Positions 6,528 through 9,177 of a DNA stretch of 9,177 nt are shown in pieces. Origin of the DNA: Anaerolineae bacterium (GTDB lineage: Bacteria; Chloroflexota; Anaerolineae; Aggregatilineales; Phototrophicaceae); assembly GCA_028284565.1 (NCBI GenBank), contig JANQRM010000602.1, positions 1-9,177 on the forward strand. The letters are read 5' to 3'. The first letter of the stretch is position 1. Each line of letters begins with the position of its first letter. The notes under the pieces were generated by a model that had not been told where the DNA came from, made no database searches, and saw nothing but the letters and a program-made list of their open reading frames with translations. A program made the position numbers and the translations under genes.

Positions 6528-6555
6528 CAAATTATCCGTTAGAGTGGGTTTAGTT

Positions 6556-7194
6556 TTAACCAATCGGCTCTTTCCAGATCGTGAAGCGACACATATCGTC
6601 GCCCACCGCCATACACGAGGTTTCATCAACCTTGAACTCTTGCCCACCCGATACCCACCGCAGACCTTCTTGTAGCAAACCTGTCGCCACAAAACAGCAA
6701 GGCTTCTCCGCTTTCCGTTCCCAGCAGACTGGGCTACGCTCAATTGTGTAGATAATCTTGTCCGTGCCTTCTTCATACACATGCGAAATCTGGTCAGAAA
6801 ATTGCATAAAGATGTTTGCCATGGCTGGCACACCGATTTTCAATTTCGCATTCAAAGGCAACACCTTAAACGCAAGGTCACCCACACCCGCCAGCGCACC
6901 AAATGCCCGCAAGCCACGCGCAAACGTCGCCCGACCTGCCCGCAATGCCAGCCCACGTCCACCGCGCGGACCGTACATTTCTTCCAAAGCCATGTTGAGT
7001 GCCGTGTAATCGGCAAAATCGAATTCCTTTTCGAGGTTATCTGGCGGATAATTGTTGATATATTCCGACAAGCCCGCCAAGTTCAAAATCGCGTTCAGAC
7101 CGTTTTTCCCCATCACCTCTTCCATCGCTTCAATCGTGATGAGTGCAAATTTATTCGGGTAGTAGTAGCCCGCCTTTTTTCTTTCAGGTGGCAT
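6556..7194 (-). CDS. V4R (4-vinyl reductase-like) domain protein
   Basis: This is a 212-residue soluble protein whose C-terminal half matches the V4R domain, a small-molecule-sensing fold shared with hydrocarbon-binding proteins and the BchJ family. The signature is the cysteine pattern: C157, then CCF (C166, C167), then ETSC (C194) followed by GDDMC (C202), with the typical GxxxEGLRWVSGG helix-turn between. Cysteines at these positions often bind metal or ligand in the family. Residues 10-60 (YYPNKFALITIEAMEEVMG) resemble the N-terminal helical region of stand-alone V4R proteins. The Gly/Arg-rich segment 77-100 (GPRGGRGLALRAGRATF) is a distinctive basic stretch. A strong GGAGG (7203-7207) lies 8 bases before the ATG. 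It is probably expressed alone, from its own promoter to its own terminator. The ligand is unknown; an actual vinyl-reductase activity is not supported. Confidence 0.85.
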   Translation of the reverse strand: MPPERKKAGYYYPNKFALITIEAMEEVMGKNGLNAILNLAGLSEYINNYPPDNLEKEFDFADYTALNMALEEMYGPRGGRGLALRAGRATFARGLRAFGALAGVGDLAFKVLPLNAKLKIGVPAMANIFMQFSDQISHVYEEGTDKIIYTIERSPVCWERKAEKPCCFVATGLLQEGLRWVSGGQEFKVDETSCMAVGDDMCRFTIWKEPIG

Positions 7195-7220
7195 ATACTC
7201 GACCTCCAGTTCGGCAAGTT

Positions 7221-7250
7221 AGTATAGATGCTTTAATGCACGGTTTTCAG
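7221..7250 (-). promoter_or_regulatory. Promoter of the V4R gene
   Basis: On the minus strand CTGAAA (7245-7250) and TATACT (7221-7226) are 18 bases apart, with 4 and 5 of 6 consensus matches. The predicted start near 7214 would leave a leader of about 20 bases containing the GGAGG ribosome site. It lies in the 166-base gap after miaB, where I found no convincing miaB terminator. Confidence 0.5.
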
Positions 7251-7360
7251 AGTCTTTATGATAGTGCAAGTCATGAACTTTAGCAATGAATGCGACCATG
7301 TATTGGTGAACATTTGCACATTTCTTACACAAGTATACGCAGACGTGCGATTTGTGCCAA

Positions 7361-8737
7361 CTAGTTCGCCAAAACAATCAAGGGATCGTGTTGCGTTTGG
7401 GTCGCAGGCAAGCGTCCTTGCATACTCCACGGACCTGTCCACGTCACTTCGACATCAACCAATTGTCCCTTCAAATCCCCTTTTGCCTCAAAGAAGATCA
7501 GCTTATTCTGTGGAGTCCGTCCGCGCCATTTACCCTTATGCAAATCCTCTACTAGCACCTCGACATTCTGCCCCAAATACGGCTGATTAATCTCCGCGAC
7601 AACCCGCTTCTGCACATCTTCTAACAGGCGGAAGCGACGCATCTTTTCCTCTTCCGGAACATCGTCGTCCATTTTACGGTCACTCACCGTCTGCGGACGC
7701 GGACTGTAACGTGCCAGATGAGCCTTATCAAGTTTCAATTCGTCAAGGATGTGATAAGTATCCATGAATTGCGCATCAGTCTCACCGGGGAAGCCTACGA
7801 TAATATCCGTATGTATCGCCACGTTAGGGATAATATCTCGAATTTGATGCACCAACTGACGATACTGCTCCGCTGTATACCCGCGACGCATATTTTCTAG
7901 CACGAGGTCATTCCCCGCTTGAATCGGCACTTCGATATGAGGCATGACATGAGGCAATTCAGCCACGGTTTCCAGCAACTTATCCGTCATCCAATTCGGA
8001 TGGCTAGTCAAGAAGCGGATACGCTCAAATCCAACTTCCTCAGCCGTGTCATCCACAATCCGCAACAAATCTGCCAAATCAGGACCATCAGAAATATCCT
8101 TGCCATAACGATCCACAATCTGACCGAGCAAGGTGACTTCTTTTACGCCTTGTTGCGCCAGACTACGAACATGCGCCACAATCTCGCCTACTGGACGACT
8201 CCGCTCCACACCTCGACGGAAGGGAATAATGCAAAACGTACACGCATGAGAACAGCCATATACCACAGGCACATGCGCCGTGACCAAATTGCCACGTTCA
8301 TGCAACGGCAAGATTAATTCACCATCTTGTAATGCATCCCGTTGTTGACGTGCTTCGGCTTCTAAATCAAGAGCTTCTGCTTCATCCACCCGTTCAGACA
8401 AAAATTCAACCATCGACTCCGGCTGTGACGGTGGCATAAACACATCGACAAAGGGAAGTTTCTTTCGCATCCACAACGGGTCTTTGACACCGACCATACA
8501 CCCCATGACACCAATCACCATGTCGGGCTGGTCTTTCTTCATCGCATTCAACAGATGCAGACGATTCAAGCCACGGTCTTCCGCACTCTGACGCACCACA
8601 CAGGTATTCACCACCTGAATTTCTGCGTCTTCTGGGTTCGTCGCCGCTTGATGTCCCATCTTTTCCAATTCAGATGCCAACAATTGCGAATCCGCCGTGT
8701 TCATCTGGCATCCAAATGTCCAAATATGATAGTGCAT
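7361..8737 (-). CDS. miaB: tRNA-2-methylthio-N6-dimethylallyladenosine synthase (MiaB)
   Basis: A 458-residue radical-SAM methylthiotransferase. MiaB adds a methylthio group to i6A at position 37 of tRNAs that read codons beginning with U. The N-terminal UPF0004 domain (residues 1-115) supplies three Cys for the auxiliary [4Fe-4S] cluster: C10 (TFGCQMN), C46 (NTCVVR) and C80 (MGCM). The radical-SAM cluster motif is C162-x3-C166-x2-C169 in YGCSHACTFC. Further family motifs are HIEVPIQAGND, MRRGYT, TDIIVGFPGET and ARYSPRPQT. Residues 385-443 form the C-terminal TRAM domain, which binds tRNA. The usual GQNVxxYG is GQIVDRYG (residues 205-212). Length is normal for the family. The ATG at 8735-8737 is fixed by an in-frame TAG upstream; the nearest AAGGA is unusually far, about 16 bases, so initiation may be weak. 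A related methylthiotransferase such as MtaB or RimO fits less well. Confidence 0.93.
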   Translation of the reverse strand: MHYHIWTFGCQMNTADSQLLASELEKMGHQAATNPEDAEIQVVNTCVVRQSAEDRGLNRLHLLNAMKKDQPDMVIGVMGCMVGVKDPLWMRKKLPFVDVFMPPSQPESMVEFLSERVDEAEALDLEAEARQQRDALQDGELILPLHERGNLVTAHVPVVYGCSHACTFCIIPFRRGVERSRPVGEIVAHVRSLAQQGVKEVTLLGQIVDRYGKDISDGPDLADLLRIVDDTAEEVGFERIRFLTSHPNWMTDKLLETVAELPHVMPHIEVPIQAGNDLVLENMRRGYTAEQYRQLVHQIRDIIPNVAIHTDIIVGFPGETDAQFMDTYHILDELKLDKAHLARYSPRPQTVSDRKMDDDVPEEEKMRRFRLLEDVQKRVVAEINQPYLGQNVEVLVEDLHKGKWRGRTPQNKLIFFEAKGDLKGQLVDVEVTWTGPWSMQGRLPATQTQHDPLIVLAN

Positions 8738-8772
8738 AATGCTGTATCTCTATTCCTTAAAAAGTGAAACTC

Positions 8773-8801
8773 ATTGTAACGAAAGCCCCATACAGCGTCA
8801 A
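8773..8801 (-). promoter_or_regulatory. Sigma-70-type promoter of miaB
   Basis: On the minus strand TTGACG (8796-8801) and TACAAT (8773-8778) are separated by 17 bases, each with 5 of 6 consensus matches. This is the best promoter in the window. The predicted start near 8766 gives a leader of about 28 bases. The -35 overlaps the TGA stop (8798-8800) of the small gene upstream. Confidence 0.65.
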
Positions 8802-9106
8802 TGTACCGTCTCACACGGAACAGCCTGCAACTCAACCATCCCCACATCACCAGATTCCGGCAATTCAATCCGCAAGACATTCCCCTCCAACATGACCCAA
8901 TCCGTCACATCCTCATGAAAATTCCCTACATCACCCACCGCACCTACAACTGAGTCCCGCAAAACAATCACACTCCCCTCCACTGCCCCACGTATCACCA
9001 GCCAATACCGCAAGCACTGTGTCATCGGCTCCAAATCAAACTGCGATTCCGCAATCCTGTCTGACTTCCAATCCAAATGAAGCGGTACCCTCGATAGACT
9101 GGTCAT
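8798..9106 (-). CDS. Small hypothetical protein, 102 residues
   Basis: I do not recognise this protein. It has no signal peptide or membrane helix. It is rich in Val and in alternating hydrophobic/polar stretches (RYWLVIRGAVEGSVIVLRD, WVMLEGNVLRIELPE), which suggests a small beta-sheet or beta-barrel fold, with an acidic overall charge. AGGGA lies 6 bases before the ATG at 9104-9106, which supports translation. The gene sits 60 bases upstream of miaB, and its stop lies inside the miaB promoter, so no terminator separates them and some read-through is likely. The 71 bases between its start and the right edge show no convincing promoter (a TATTAT without a matching -35). Confidence 0.6.
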   Translation of the reverse strand: MTSLSRVPLHLDWKSDRIAESQFDLEPMTQCLRYWLVIRGAVEGSVIVLRDSVVGAVGDVGNFHEDVTDWVMLEGNVLRIELPESGDVGMVELQAVPCETVH

Positions 9107-9177
9107 GGCATATCCCTGTTGCAGTTGAGATGAAACATTGCCATAATAACAGACCTATTGAAAAAGAATTGTTAGAG

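Noticed and set aside
6519..6833. 104-residue minus-strand open frame overlapping the V4R gene
   Set aside because: It is in a different frame inside the V4R coding sequence and runs through the terminator. The V4R frame has the strong GGAGG and the conserved cysteines.
7233..7442. 69-residue minus-strand open frame at the 3' end of miaB
   Set aside because: It overlaps the miaB C-terminus out of frame, shows no ribosome site that I could support, and spans the V4R promoter.
1..9177. CRISPR array, tRNA, rRNA, prophage or defence island
   Set aside because: I found no spaced identical repeats, no cloverleaf or rRNA sequence, and no phage, toxin-antitoxin, nuclease-defence or integrase genes. 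The window is anchored by the housekeeping genes polA and miaB.

Overview
The window looks like chromosomal DNA from a Chloroflexota bacterium, probably of the Anaerolineae. This is an inference from protein style: a lipoprotein that combines an SH3b domain with Pro/Thr linkers and a CARDB-type repeat, a stand-alone V4R protein, and a signalling protein with Roadblock-like and transposase-derived domains. No rRNA or other taxonomic marker is present. Base composition is moderate and the genes are compact. I see no tRNA, rRNA, insertion sequence, CRISPR array or prophage.

All genes but one read on the minus strand. From left to right they are:
- polA (1-1383), cut by the window edge, with the 5'-nuclease and the start of the proofreading domain visible.
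- A 182-base gap with two inverted repeats.
- A 911-residue multidomain signalling protein (1566-4301).
- A divergent intergenic region (4302-4535) carrying a perfect 12-bp direct repeat.
- An unrecognised plus-strand gene (4536-5165), whose 3' end overlaps the next gene tail to tail by 14 bases.
- A secreted lipoprotein gene (5152-6303) with a good promoter.
- A terminator (about 6501-6527).
- A V4R-domain gene (6556-7194) with a strong Shine-Dalgarno and a promoter.
- miaB (7361-8737), whose promoter overlaps the stop codon of the gene before it.
- A small unknown gene (8798-9106).

polA and miaB are housekeeping genes for DNA replication/repair and tRNA modification. The genes between them look like separate transcription units, not one operon: each has its own promoter-like signal or is divided from its neighbours by inverted repeats or a terminator. 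The small gene at 8798-9106 could read through into miaB.

The most unusual object is the 911-residue protein. It starts with a degenerate response-regulator receiver that keeps the phosphoacceptor Asp57. A very acidic, partly repetitive, presumably disordered stretch of about 500 residues follows, then a Roadblock/LC7-like domain. It ends in about 115 residues that resemble an IS200/IS605 (Y1, HUH) transposase with its two catalytic His replaced by Tyr and its catalytic Tyr replaced by Phe. It appears to be a transposase fold reused as a non-catalytic signalling or binding module.
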